Part shown: one piece after another, positions 8,511-17,032 of the stretch | Position numbering within the stretch: the stretch's first letter is position 1 | Layout: the number at the start of each line of letters is the position of its first letter | Program-made: the position numbers and the translations under genes | DNA from: Lutibacter oricola | GTDB taxonomy: Bacteria; Bacteroidota; Bacteroidia; Flavobacteriales; Flavobacteriaceae | NCBI RefSeq assembly: GCF_900106565.1 | Contig: NZ_FNNJ01000001.1 | Location: 1,054,001-1,118,000 of the forward strand | Direction of reading: 5' to 3' | Length of the DNA stretch: 64,000 nucleotides | The notes under the pieces: generated by a model | What the model saw: only the letters and a program-made list of their open reading frames with translations | What the model was told of the DNA's origin: nothing | Database searches by the model: none

Positions 8511-9296
8511 ATGAGAAAAATTATTGTTGTTCTGTTTGTTGCATTATTTAATTTAGTATGTATTAATGCGCAAGAATTTACTACTCACGAATATAGGTAT
8601 GTTGCTCCTAAAGATATGGATGACTACATTAATAGAGAGGTTGTTTATTGGAGTAAATTTGCTGAAAGTGAAATGAAAAAGGGAAATTTAACTTATTGGG
8701 CAGTGTTAAAAAGAGTAGGTGGAGAAAATCAACTAAACGAACCAAATATTTTAAGAATAAATACTTTTGTAGATATTGATAAAGAAGTAGACTGGAAAAG
8801 TATAACTAAACTTTTTCCAAAAATGAAGTTTAAGGATATGGATGCTCGAGAAATAAGCTCTACTACGGATAAAATTTTTCTACGCGATTTAGGAAACCAT
8901 ATTCAAGGGGTAGATGTTGTTCCTGAAAGAGATTTTAAATATATGCGTATTAATTATCATAATATGAAAAATACTTGGTGGCATTTAAATTTTGAAGCAG
9001 AAAAAGTGAAGCCATTTTTTAAAAAAGCAATGGATGAAGGCAAAACGAATGTTAAAGGATGGGGAAATTCTTTAATATTAACTCCAAAATCTGAAGAGTT
9101 TAAGTATAAAACTTTTTCTTATGATATATTTTCTACATTGAAAGATGCATTAGGTCCAAATGATTTTCCGGATATGGATTTTCCTGAAGATTTTTATGCA
9201 GATTGGAAAGAGAATTATGTTGGTGAACGTAATGTGCGGATTTATAAAGTAATTAAATTTATTGATGTTAATAAAGCTGTAAAGAAAAAAAATTAA
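8511..9296 (+). CDS. Secreted protein of unknown function
   Basis: This 261-residue protein has a signal peptide (MRKIIVVLFVALFNLVCINAQ, cleavage probably after INA) and so is exported. The mature part is rich in aromatic and charged residues, for example WWHLNFEAEKVKPFFKKA and FPDMDFPEDFYADWKENYVG. It shows no catalytic motif, membrane helix or lipobox that I recognise. It is a single gene with a terminator on each side, so no operon partner hints at its job. I do not assign a function. Confidence 0.75.
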   Translation: MRKIIVVLFVALFNLVCINAQEFTTHEYRYVAPKDMDDYINREVVYWSKFAESEMKKGNLTYWAVLKRVGGENQLNEPNILRINTFVDIDKEVDWKSITKLFPKMKFKDMDAREISSTTDKIFLRDLGNHIQGVDVVPERDFKYMRINYHNMKNTWWHLNFEAEKVKPFFKKAMDEGKTNVKGWGNSLILTPKSEEFKYKTFSYDIFSTLKDALGPNDFPDMDFPEDFYADWKENYVGERNVRIYKVIKFIDVNKAVKKKN

Positions 9297-9302
9297 GATT
9301 TT

Positions 9303-9336
9303 AAAAAAGCCAGTAATTTAAATTACTGGCTTTTTT
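9303..9336. terminator. Perfect 34-bp palindromic bidirectional terminator
   Basis: Bases 9303-9336 equal their own reverse complement: an A tract, GCCAGTAATTT, AAATTACTGGC and a T tract. It lies between the convergent secreted-protein and M20 peptidase genes and can end transcription from both sides. Confidence 0.9.
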
Positions 9337-9365
9337 GTTTTAACTAGATTTTTTAAATAGAATTA

Positions 9366-10754
9366 TTATTTATTCATTTCTACAAAGTACTTGTAAAATA
9401 AAGGAATAGTTTCAATACCTTTTAAATAATTGAAAATTCCAAAATGTTCGTTTGGCGAGTGAATAGCATCGCTATCTAAACCAAAGCCCATTAATATTGT
9501 TTTGCTTTTTAATTCTTTTTCAAATAAAGCTACAATTGGAATACTTCCTCCAGAACGTTGTGGAATTGCAGGAATTCCAAAAGTTTCGGTATAAGCTTTG
9601 TTTGCAGCTTTATAACCTACATTATCTATTGGTGTAACGTAACCTTGACCACCGTGATGAGGTGTTACTTTAACTTTTACTGCTTTTGGAGCAATACTTT
9701 CGAAATGTTTTGTGAACAGTTCTGTAATGTTTTCCCAATCTTGGTTTGGTACTAAACGCATAGATATTTTTGCATATGCCTTACTTGCAATAACTGTTTT
9801 TGCACCTTCACCAGTATAACCACCCCAAATACCATTTACATCTAGAGTTGGACGTATTGAGTTACGCTCGTTAGTTGTGTAACCTTTTTCTCCATATTCT
9901 TCTTCAATATCTAACGCATTTTTGTATGCTTCTAAAGAAAATGGAGCTTTTGCCATTTCAGCTCTTTCTTCTAATGATAACTCTTCAACACCATTATAAA
10001 AACCAGGAATAGTAATATGGTTGTTTTCATCGTGTAATGAAGCAATCATTTTAGTTAATACATTTATTGGGTTTGCAACTGCACCACCATATAAACCAGA
10101 ATGTAAATCTCTATTTGGTCCTGTTACTTCTACTTCTACATAACTTAAACCACGTAAACCTGTAGTTATAGATGGTTGTGTGTTAGAAATCATTCCCGTA
10201 TCAGAAATTAAAATAACATCGTTCGATAGTTTTTCTTGGTTGCGCTCTACAAACCAAGCTAGGCTAGATGAACCAATTTCTTCTTCACCTTCAATCATAA
10301 ATTTAACATTACAAGGTAATTCTCCTTGTGTTGTCATATATTCTAATGCTTTTACGTGCATATACATTTGACCTTTATCATCACAAGCTCCACGTGCAAA
10401 TATGGCACCATCAGGATGTTTATCAGTAGTTTTTATAACAGGTTCAAACGGAGGAGAAGTCCAAAGTTCAATTGGATCAGCTGGTTGAACATCGTAATGT
10501 CCGTATACTAAAACAGTTGGTAACTTAGAATCAATAATTTTTTCTCCATAAACAATTGGGTAGCCAGGTGTTTCACAAATTTCTACTTTATCGCAGCCTG
10601 CTTTAGAAAGTGAGTCTTTTATAGCTTCAGCAGTATTCAATACATCTTGGCTATATGCACTGTCTGCACTTATTGATGGAATCTTTAATAATTCTATCAA
10701 TTCATTAATAAATCTATCTTTATGTTGATTAACGTATGCTTTAATATTTTCCAT
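9366..10754 (-). CDS. M20 family dipeptidase
   Basis: This is a dinuclear zinc peptidase of the M20 family, probably a cytosolic dipeptidase acting on imported peptides. At 462 residues it is typical. Metal and catalytic motifs are in order: GHYDVQPAD (about 85-93), ARGACDDKGQ (about 119-128), EGEEEIGSS (about 154-162), SDTGM, and the C-terminal HSPNEHFG (about 435-442). The insert between the halves is the usual lid/dimerisation domain (about 205-320). No signal peptide is seen. A TATTTTTG -7 box lies on the minus strand at 10785-10778, 24 bases before the ATG. Confidence 0.92.
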   Translation of the reverse strand: MENIKAYVNQHKDRFINELIELLKIPSISADSAYSQDVLNTAEAIKDSLSKAGCDKVEICETPGYPIVYGEKIIDSKLPTVLVYGHYDVQPADPIELWTSPPFEPVIKTTDKHPDGAIFARGACDDKGQMYMHVKALEYMTTQGELPCNVKFMIEGEEEIGSSSLAWFVERNQEKLSNDVILISDTGMISNTQPSITTGLRGLSYVEVEVTGPNRDLHSGLYGGAVANPINVLTKMIASLHDENNHITIPGFYNGVEELSLEERAEMAKAPFSLEAYKNALDIEEEYGEKGYTTNERNSIRPTLDVNGIWGGYTGEGAKTVIASKAYAKISMRLVPNQDWENITELFTKHFESIAPKAVKVKVTPHHGGQGYVTPIDNVGYKAANKAYTETFGIPAIPQRSGGSIPIVALFEKELKSKTILMGFGLDSDAIHSPNEHFGIFNYLKGIETIPLFYKYFVEMNK

Positions 10755-10834
10755 TAATTTTTCGGATTTGTTTTATCCAAAAATACACTTTTTTATTTGG
10801 TTTTAGAATTGCAAAATATTTTTTTGAAATGTAC

Positions 10835-10864
10835 TTTGCAATATTAAACTATTGTGTATATTTG
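10835..10864 (+). promoter_or_regulatory. Promoter for tRNA-Leu
   Basis: TTTG (10835-10838), 18 bases, then TATATTTG (10857-10864): a near-perfect -33/-7 pair for the Bacteroidota primary sigma factor, 16 bases before the tRNA. Confidence 0.78.
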
Positions 10865-10880
10865 CATCCACAATAATTAA

Positions 10881-10962
10881 GCGGGCGTGGTGGAATTGGT
10901 AGACACGCTAGACTTAGGATCTAGTGCCGCAAGGTGTGAGAGTTCGAGTCTCTCCGCCCGCA
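10881..10962 (+). tRNA. tRNA-Leu (anticodon UAG)
   Basis: An 82-base class II tRNA. The acceptor stem GCGGGCG pairs exactly with CGCCCGC (10955-10961), and the discriminator is A at 10962. The D-arm contains TGGAATTGGTAGACAC. The anticodon arm CTAGA-CTTAGGA-TCTAG presents TAG, reading CUN leucine codons. A short variable arm (TGCCGCAAGGTG) and the T-arm GAGAGTTCGAGTCTCTC follow. CCA is not encoded. It is a single tRNA with its own promoter and terminator. Confidence 0.97.
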
Positions 10963-10963
10963 C

Positions 10964-10995
10964 AAAAAAAGCTTCTCATTTGAGAAGCTTTTTTT
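10964..10995. terminator. Terminator after tRNA-Leu, probably bidirectional
   Basis: AAAAAAAGCTTCTC, loop ATTT, GAGAAGCTTTTTTT. It lies between the tRNA and the convergent nuclease gene and has A and T tracts on both sides. Confidence 0.88.
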
Positions 10996-11024
10996 ATGTT
11001 TTAATTTTAATAGAAGAAATTTTA

Positions 11025-11825
11025 TTACCTAAAACTCCAACTGGTATAACTTTTAGATTTTTCTAATTTGTTTTCAAGAGAATCTTCTAATTCTGGGAAA
11101 AAATCGATACCTGTTAATTTTTCAATTTCATCTATTGAAGTTACAAATTTATAGAGTGCTTTGTTAGATTCTTTATGTGGCATTAAAAAAGCAATTGCTT
11201 TAATTTCAGGTTCTTGGTAGTCTAATATTATTTTGTAAAACATATTTGGTACTGTAACTTTTTCGCTGCCTATTGTTTTAGAACTATTTGTTAAAACACC
11301 GCCTGTAACTATGTAAAGTTTTTTGTATTTGGTTGCCCAGTAACGTGCTTTTTGCTCTAGTCTATTCCAAATACCAGCGTTAAATTGATGGTTTTGAGGT
11401 GTAATATTACTTGTTAAAAAAGTTTCATCGTGTGCAAATTTTGAAAATCTACGATCACCTGCAGGGCATAAATGACCTTTGTCGTAACCTGAATTTTTAT
11501 AGTTTTTATAATGGGCACTTTGCGATAGTACTTTTAAATCTTTTTCGAAATATGGGCGTTTAAAATTACTTTTTGAAATATGATCTGCAGTTAAATTATA
11601 AGCAACCCATTCTGCTTGTTCGTGTTTTTCGCTATAAGAAAGTGAGTAAAAGTTATGTTTTACAATTTGACCTGTTGTTGAGGTAGGTAAAAAATCATTT
11701 TCTTTACCAGCGGTTTTACTAGTTGCTATATGTTGAAAATCTTCAACAGAAAAGTTATCGTACAAATAAAAACCGATAGTAAATATTAGTGTTAAAACAA
11801 CATATATGGTTTTTCTATTTCGCAC
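11025..11825 (-). CDS. DNA/RNA non-specific endonuclease (NUC1 family), membrane-anchored or secreted
   Basis: This is a sugar-non-specific beta-beta-alpha-metal nuclease. An N-terminal hydrophobic segment (about residues 7-22, IYVVLTLIFTIGFYLY) acts as signal or anchor, so the enzyme works outside the cytoplasm. The catalytic His is in YDKGHLCPAGDRRFS (about residues 118-132, the DRGH-type motif), and the metal-binding Asn is in ITPQNHQFNAGIWNRLE. At 266 residues it suits the family. The start overlaps the end of the thioesterase gene by 11 bases, so the two form a small operon. Its role, such as nutrient DNA degradation, is inferred. Confidence 0.88.
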   Translation of the reverse strand: MRNRKTIYVVLTLIFTIGFYLYDNFSVEDFQHIATSKTAGKENDFLPTSTTGQIVKHNFYSLSYSEKHEQAEWVAYNLTADHISKSNFKRPYFEKDLKVLSQSAHYKNYKNSGYDKGHLCPAGDRRFSKFAHDETFLTSNITPQNHQFNAGIWNRLEQKARYWATKYKKLYIVTGGVLTNSSKTIGSEKVTVPNMFYKIILDYQEPEIKAIAFLMPHKESNKALYKFVTSIDEIEKLTGIDFFPELEDSLENKLEKSKSYTSWSFR

Positions 11826-12264
11826 TTTTTAAGGGTATTTCTTTAAAGTTTTCAGTTTTTGGTAAATCTGCAAATATTTTTACAAACTCAACTGGTGGTG
11901 TTGTTAATTTTCTTTTATACAAATCTATCCAAGCACCATATACTTTTATTTCAGCGGCTAAAACACCATCTTTATTAAAAATTTGATGGTTAAATCTCCA
12001 GCGTTCTATTCCTTTAGAAACACCTTCTAATTCCATTTGCACATTAATATTTTCGCCGATATGAATTTCTTTTAAAAAAGAAGTTTCTTCTTTAAATAAA
12101 ATTGGACCAATATTTAGTTTTGCAAATTCATTTATAGATAAACCGTGTTCTTGAAAAAAACGGACTCTTACTTCTGCAGCATAATCATTATAAGCAGTAT
12201 GACGCATGTGACGGTTTGGATCAAAATCTGACCATTTGGTATTAAAGTTTACTTCAAATTTCAT
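11815..12264 (-). CDS. Hotdog-fold acyl-CoA thioesterase (4HBT family)
   Basis: This 149-residue single hotdog domain probably hydrolyses an acyl-CoA or acyl-carrier thioester in the cytosol. The catalytic region KWSDFDPNRHMRHTAYNDY (about residues 10-28) contains the Asp of the 4HBT D-x-N-xH-type motif, and the following helix YAAEVRVRFFQEHG is typical. The C-terminal strands (ERWRFNHQIFNKDGVLAAEI) fit. The substrate cannot be told from sequence. It overlaps the downstream nuclease gene by 11 bases. Confidence 0.85.
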   Translation of the reverse strand: MKFEVNFNTKWSDFDPNRHMRHTAYNDYAAEVRVRFFQEHGLSINEFAKLNIGPILFKEETSFLKEIHIGENINVQMELEGVSKGIERWRFNHQIFNKDGVLAAEIKVYGAWIDLYKRKLTTPPVEFVKIFADLPKTENFKEIPLKSAK

Positions 12265-12296
12265 TTGTTAATTTTTTTTTGAATGGCTAAAATAGA

Positions 12297-13040
12297 TTAA
12301 ATGTTTTTAATTTTTTCTAAAAATTCTTTTCGTCTAGATCTAGCAATAGGTATAGAATCGTTATTGGCCATAACAATATAGCCTTCGTTTAAAAAGTTGG
12401 CAATATAATTTAAATTAATAAAATGTGATTTATGTACAGACATAAAGCTTGATAATTTATTTAATTTAGAAAATTTACCAATGCTGTAAGAACTTAGTAT
12501 TGTTGAGTTTTGTAAAATAATTTTTGTGTAACCGTCTATTCCTTCAAAGCGTATAATATCTTCAATTTTTATAAAGCTTAACCCTTTTTGTGTAGGTATA
12601 GAAATTGTTGATTTTGAGCTAGAAACTAGGTTATTTAAAAGTTGTTCGTTTTTTTCTAAGGCATTTTTTTTCTCTATATTTTTAAGAGCGTTGTTAACAG
12701 CATTTATTAATTCATTATTATCAATTGGTTTTACAATATAGCCAATTGCACAATGCTTTATTGCTTCAATAGCATATTGATTATATGCTGTAACAAAAAC
12801 AATTTCAAAATTTGGATTTTTTATTTTAGACAATACATCGAAACCACTTAATACTGGCATTTCGATATCTGTAAACAAAATATCTGGATGGTTTGCATTT
12901 ATTTGTATAAGAGCCTCTTGCGGATTTTGAAAAGTATGAGTTATTTGTATGTTTGGAAAATACTTTTTAACCTTTAAGGCTAAACTTTCCAATGCATTTT
13001 TTTCATCGTCAATTAGTATGGCGTTTATTTTTTTACTCAT
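12297..13040 (-). CDS. LytTR-family response regulator
   Basis: This is a DNA-binding response regulator. The receiver domain (about residues 1-120) has DDEKNA near the N-terminus, the phospho-accepting Asp in DILFTDIEMPVLSG (about 57), the conserved Thr in FVTAYN and the Lys in YIVKPID. A LytTR DNA-binding domain fills about residues 145-247 (IIRFEGIDGYTKI, FMSVHKSHFINLNYI). The start overlaps the end of the sensor kinase gene by 8 bases, so the pair is translationally coupled. The flanking small lipoprotein genes are possible targets, which is inference. Confidence 0.93.
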   Translation of the reverse strand: MSKKINAILIDDEKNALESLALKVKKYFPNIQITHTFQNPQEALIQINANHPDILFTDIEMPVLSGFDVLSKIKNPNFEIVFVTAYNQYAIEAIKHCAIGYIVKPIDNNELINAVNNALKNIEKKNALEKNEQLLNNLVSSSKSTISIPTQKGLSFIKIEDIIRFEGIDGYTKIILQNSTILSSYSIGKFSKLNKLSSFMSVHKSHFINLNYIANFLNEGYIVMANNDSIPIARSRRKEFLEKIKNI

Positions 13041-15888
13041 TGTTTTTAAAAGTTAATTGAACTAAGGTTCCATTTTCGTTGTCAAGCTCTTTAATTTCGT
13101 AGGTTATAAGCCATTCTTTTGATTGGTTTAATAAAGCTATTCTAGTTTTAATAATTTCTGTAGATTTTGAAATGTGTGTTCGTATAGAGTTCTCTTTAAT
13201 TTCTTTTGCTTTTTTGAGCCCTACACCATTGTCCAAAATTTGAACAGTAAAATCATTTAAATCAGTTTTGAAGAAATTTATTTTAATAATACCTTTTCCT
13301 TCATTATGAAATAAACCGTGGTTTACAGCATTTTCTACTATAGGCTGCAAGAGCATTGAGGGTATTTTAAGTTTATTTATTTTTAATTGGTTATCTATAT
13401 TAAATTGATAGTTGAAATCTTTTCCAAAGCGCATTTTTTCAATTTCTAAATAGTTTTCTAATAAAGAAATTTCTTGTTGAAGCGTAATAAACTTATCTCT
13501 AGAAAAATCGAAAAACTTTCTTATAAGCCTCGAAAATTGCACCAAGTATTTTTCAGATAGTTCAATTTCATTTTTATTAATGTAATATTGAATGGAGTTT
13601 AAAGAATTAAAAACAAAGTGAGGATTCATTTGCGAGCGTAATGCGTGTAATTCAAATTCAGCGAGTTGTTTTTGCGTATTAAGTTTAGCCGTTTTCTTAG
13701 CTAATTCTCTAGTTCTTATTTTCATTAAAATGTAAACAAGTAAAAGAATTGAAGAAGTTGTAAAAAATAATTTAAACAGTACTGTTTGGTACCAAAGCGG
13801 AGTTATTTTAAAGCTAAAATTTTTATTAATGCCATTTGAAACCAGGCTTAAAGTATAATTATTTGGAGGTAAATCTGTAAAGTTTAAAGTTTTTGAAGTA
13901 GTAGTAATCCATTTATGTTGGCCAGGTAATAATTTATATTTATAGCTAATATCTTTAGAGCTTTCATCATAATTTATACTAGAAACGGTAATAGAAACAT
14001 TGTTATCGTTTTCGTATTCAATTGTAGAATTATTACTTGTTATATTGGTGTTGTTATATAAAGCTTTATCTATATAAATATTTAGAAATTGCGAAATACT
14101 CTCTTGGTTTTTAGGTATAACCACAATACCATTATGTGTACTAGCAAAAATTTTATTGTTATGTATTATTATATCATTTATGTTATTAGATGGTAAACCA
14201 TGGCTAATGGTTAATTTTTTTATAAACTTATAATTGTTTTCATTTTTAGTGTATTTTAAAATTCCTTCGTTAGTAGCTAACCAAATAGAATTGTTTTCTA
14301 TATAAGCATCTTCAACAGTTAAAAAATTGGTATACGGTAGCTGTTTAATTGTTTTTAAGTTAGTAATGTAGCTTCCAAAGCCATCAGTATTTAAAAGTAA
14401 AATGCTATCTGAAATTTTGTCAATAGTTAAAATGGGTTTTTTTATTTTTTTGTTTGAAATTAATAAAGGTGTAATATTTCCTTTATTAAACTCTTTTAAA
14501 CCATTATTTGTGGCAATTATTAACTTGTTTTTAAACGTAATTAATTGGTTGCATCCAGACTGCTTGTACTCCTTTTCAATGGTTATGTTTTTTGGATTTA
14601 TTTTGTTTAATCCAAATGAAAACAGGCTGTAAATACTATTTTCAAAAGAAACAAATTGAAAACCATAGGGGTTAGTTCCAGGAAGAACATTTTTAAAGTT
14701 TTGAGTATTTAGTTTTCCTTTTTTTAATGTGGTAAATTTATATTTTGAAGGAAAAATAACTGTATTAAACTCTTTAATTTCAGCAGCTTTAAAAGGGTAT
14801 TCTTTTACATTTAAAAAAGAATCAAAAGTTTTGGTTTTATTATTGTATTTAAAAAAACCTTTATTAAAAACAGTTGTATACAAACTGTTGTTTATTAGAC
14901 TAAATTTTCCAGTTTTGTTATTAGTTAAATTATAAGTTAAGTTTCGTTTTACATAAGGAAGTTTATAAATACCGTTAGAGAACGTTGCCAACCATATAGT
15001 ATTGGTTTTATCAATTAGCGCAAAATGAGATTTAATTTCTTTTGGGAAAAAGAAAGGGTTTTTCATTCTAAAATTTTTATCTAAAACAGCAACCACGCCA
15101 GTTCCAGAAACTTGCAGCTCATGATTAATAATAGTAATTCTAGCGTGTACAACTTCCTCTAACCCAATTTCATCTTTAAAACTTATATTGGTGAATTTTA
15201 GTGTGTTTAAATTTAAAATGTTGTATTTTTTTGAAGATATCCAAGTAAACAAGCTATCATTAATTTGTTTTCTTCGAGTAATCATTTCATACCGTTCTGG
15301 AAGTTGAATTGTTTTTATTACTTTATCCTTTTTGTTTACAATTCTAATTTCATTTGCACTTAGGTTTGTAAGTATAGATTTAACCTTTTTGTGTATAACA
15401 AATGATTCTCCATGAGATTTAATTGAACTAGATTTTATTTTTTGCCATTTGTTATTTTTTAATTTGTACGATTCTCTTGGGCCAGTTGGATATATACTGT
15501 CTCCAACTTGGTTAGAGTAAATAGGGTTCATTATTTCGCCTTCAATTGCATTAGGAAACTTATAAACACTATCGTTTTTTATATAACCAAGCTCTGACGA
15601 TTTTGAAAAATACCACATTTTAGAATCCGAAGAAATCATAGCCTCCCAAACATCGTTGTTAGGCAAACCTTGTTTTGTAGTAAAAACTTTAAAATTATTA
15701 CCATTGTATTTAACCATTCCTTTGTCTGTTAAAAACCAAACAAAGCCATTATGATCTTGCCTTATGGTGTATATATGATTACTAGGTAATCCGTTTTTGG
15801 TAGTGTAATTTGTGTATTGTTGAGCAAAACAAAAACTCCACATAAATAATGTGAAAACAATAATTATATAGCGTTTTTTTTTATTCAA
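13033..15888 (-). CDS. Two-component sensor: periplasmic propeller histidine kinase (LytS-type kinase core)
   Basis: This 951-residue sensor has a signal peptide (about 1-22, ending CFAQQ). Then come two-component-regulator propeller repeats (about 23-600, beginning TTKNGLPSNHIYTIRQDHNG and with a repeat TISHGLPSNNINDI), a Y_Y_Y-like domain (about 610-690) and one membrane helix (about 700-722). The kinase core is His_kinase/HATPase type, with phospho-His in LRSQMNPHFVFNSLNSIQ, the N-box LQPIVENAVNHGLFH and DNGVGLKKA. The extracytoplasmic propeller resembles those of carbohydrate-responsive sensors, but the signal is unknown. It is coupled to the LytTR regulator downstream. Confidence 0.92.
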   Translation of the reverse strand: MNKKKRYIIIVFTLFMWSFCFAQQYTNYTTKNGLPSNHIYTIRQDHNGFVWFLTDKGMVKYNGNNFKVFTTKQGLPNNDVWEAMISSDSKMWYFSKSSELGYIKNDSVYKFPNAIEGEIMNPIYSNQVGDSIYPTGPRESYKLKNNKWQKIKSSSIKSHGESFVIHKKVKSILTNLSANEIRIVNKKDKVIKTIQLPERYEMITRRKQINDSLFTWISSKKYNILNLNTLKFTNISFKDEIGLEEVVHARITIINHELQVSGTGVVAVLDKNFRMKNPFFFPKEIKSHFALIDKTNTIWLATFSNGIYKLPYVKRNLTYNLTNNKTGKFSLINNSLYTTVFNKGFFKYNNKTKTFDSFLNVKEYPFKAAEIKEFNTVIFPSKYKFTTLKKGKLNTQNFKNVLPGTNPYGFQFVSFENSIYSLFSFGLNKINPKNITIEKEYKQSGCNQLITFKNKLIIATNNGLKEFNKGNITPLLISNKKIKKPILTIDKISDSILLLNTDGFGSYITNLKTIKQLPYTNFLTVEDAYIENNSIWLATNEGILKYTKNENNYKFIKKLTISHGLPSNNINDIIIHNNKIFASTHNGIVVIPKNQESISQFLNIYIDKALYNNTNITSNNSTIEYENDNNVSITVSSINYDESSKDISYKYKLLPGQHKWITTTSKTLNFTDLPPNNYTLSLVSNGINKNFSFKITPLWYQTVLFKLFFTTSSILLLVYILMKIRTRELAKKTAKLNTQKQLAEFELHALRSQMNPHFVFNSLNSIQYYINKNEIELSEKYLVQFSRLIRKFFDFSRDKFITLQQEISLLENYLEIEKMRFGKDFNYQFNIDNQLKINKLKIPSMLLQPIVENAVNHGLFHNEGKGIIKINFFKTDLNDFTVQILDNGVGLKKAKEIKENSIRTHISKSTEIIKTRIALLNQSKEWLITYEIKELDNENGTLVQLTFKNNE

Positions 15889-15937
15889 TTTTAGTATAGT
15901 TGAAAAACTAAATTAAACAATTTATTTATTTATAAGT

Positions 15938-16258
15938 TTATTTTTTGAAATGTTTAGTATAATAATCTTGTGCTTTAGAAAATTTAAAGGTAAAAAACGA
16001 GTCTCTACCTTCATAATGTATAACTTTAACATTGTCTACACCATCATTCAAAAATATTATTTTAAAAATATCTTTTTCGCTTAGTTTTCTATCGTTAGTT
16101 AAATAATACTTAACAATGGCTGTTTTTTCAGCATCAGAAAGTGCTTTGTTCTCTACCTTAGTTTTAGTACTGTTTATTTTTTTTTCTTTTGAAGTATTTT
16201 TGCAACTAACAATAAATAGTAGTGCTAAAACTACAAGTATTTTAGGTAAATTTCTCAT
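15938..16258 (-). CDS. Small lipoprotein of unknown function
   Basis: This 106-residue protein starts at MRNLPKILVVLALLFIVSC, a lipoprotein signal with lipobox FIVSC. The frame extends 48 bases upstream, but this ATG gives a proper signal peptide. The mature part has an alanine/lysine-rich helix (KALSDAEKTAIVKYYLTND) and an aromatic C-terminal part (YEGRDSFFTFKFSKAQDYY). It lies just upstream of the propeller kinase gene on the same strand. No family was recognised. Confidence 0.65.
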   Translation of the reverse strand: MRNLPKILVVLALLFIVSCKNTSKEKKINSTKTKVENKALSDAEKTAIVKYYLTNDRKLSEKDIFKIIFLNDGVDNVKVIHYEGRDSFFTFKFSKAQDYYTKHFKK

Positions 16259-16278
16259 AGTATTTTTAAAGTTTATAT

Positions 16279-16707
16279 TTAGTGAAATAAATCTATAACC
16301 ACACAATATTCAGCCTCTAAACCGCTAGCAGTAATATCGAATCTTAACTCTTCGCCAACAGCAGTTCCAGCTCTTTGGCAAGTTACATTTACATTGTATA
16401 TAGTTCCGTTAACACTTAATTGCCCAGTTCCAGTTCCATTTAAATTTAAAACTTGTGTAACAAACCAAAAATTTCCTGGATCGGTAGTTTTATATATTTC
16501 TACTTCAGGACCATTGCTAGAGGTATTAAAATAATCTGTAGTTAAATCAGATTCAGGAATTAATGTTTGAGTGGTGTTTGTATTATCGTAAAAAGTGAAA
16601 CCAGCATAATTGCAATCATCTAAATTAGGAGTAGTTGGGTTGTCATTATCGCAACTAGAAAAACTAATTGTTAATATTAAAAGAGCTATTTTAAATAGTG
16701 TTTTCAT
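16279..16707 (-). CDS. Small lipoprotein of unknown function
   Basis: This 142-residue protein starts at MKTLFKIALLILTISFSSC, a lipoprotein signal peptide. The in-frame extension upstream to 16746 is rejected because a TAAGTTTG -7 box (minus strand, 16751-16744) runs into it. The mature protein is Thr/Asn-rich, predicted beta-rich, and has cysteines that could form disulphides (DDCNYAGFTF, NVTCQRAG, EYCVVIDLFH). It is separated from the next lipoprotein gene by 20 bases, suggesting cotranscription. Function is unknown. Confidence 0.7.
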   Translation of the reverse strand: MKTLFKIALLILTISFSSCDNDNPTTPNLDDCNYAGFTFYDNTNTTQTLIPESDLTTDYFNTSSNGPEVEIYKTTDPGNFWFVTQVLNLNGTGTGQLSVNGTIYNVNVTCQRAGTAVGEELRFDITASGLEAEYCVVIDLFH

Positions 16708-17032
16708 AATTTTATTTTTTATTTTATTCGTTTTAAACTTAAACAAACTTAAATTAGATTCATTTCTAAAAATAGTATCATTCGATAAAGTGTACCCTTG
16801 ATTTGATTAACTGAAAAAGCAGCTATTTAATATAAACAACTGCCTTTGTGTAAATAAAAATGCGGGGGATACTAGTCTTTTTCTCAGTCAAATATTAAAT
16901 CAATTTTCCTCTCAAAATTCATTTACAATTAATTCATATAATTACTTGTTAAACAAATGTATGTATCTGTTTTAGAAATTAAAATGGGCAACCTATAAAC
17001 TGTCGATTTGGTTAGATAAAGTGAAGAAGAGT
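16708..17032. other. 325-base intergenic region with one probable minus-strand promoter
   Basis: The only supported element is the minus-strand -7 box TAAGTTTG at 16751-16744, 37 bases before the lipoprotein start. The remainder is AT-rich without a convincing reading frame, hairpin with a T tract, or tRNA. A short G run (GCGGGGG near 16862) stands out, but I cannot explain it. Confidence 0.5.

Noticed and set aside
16747-17032. A small unannotated gene in the lipoprotein-permease gap
   Set aside because: Reading frames here are short, low in coding character and lack a start signal.
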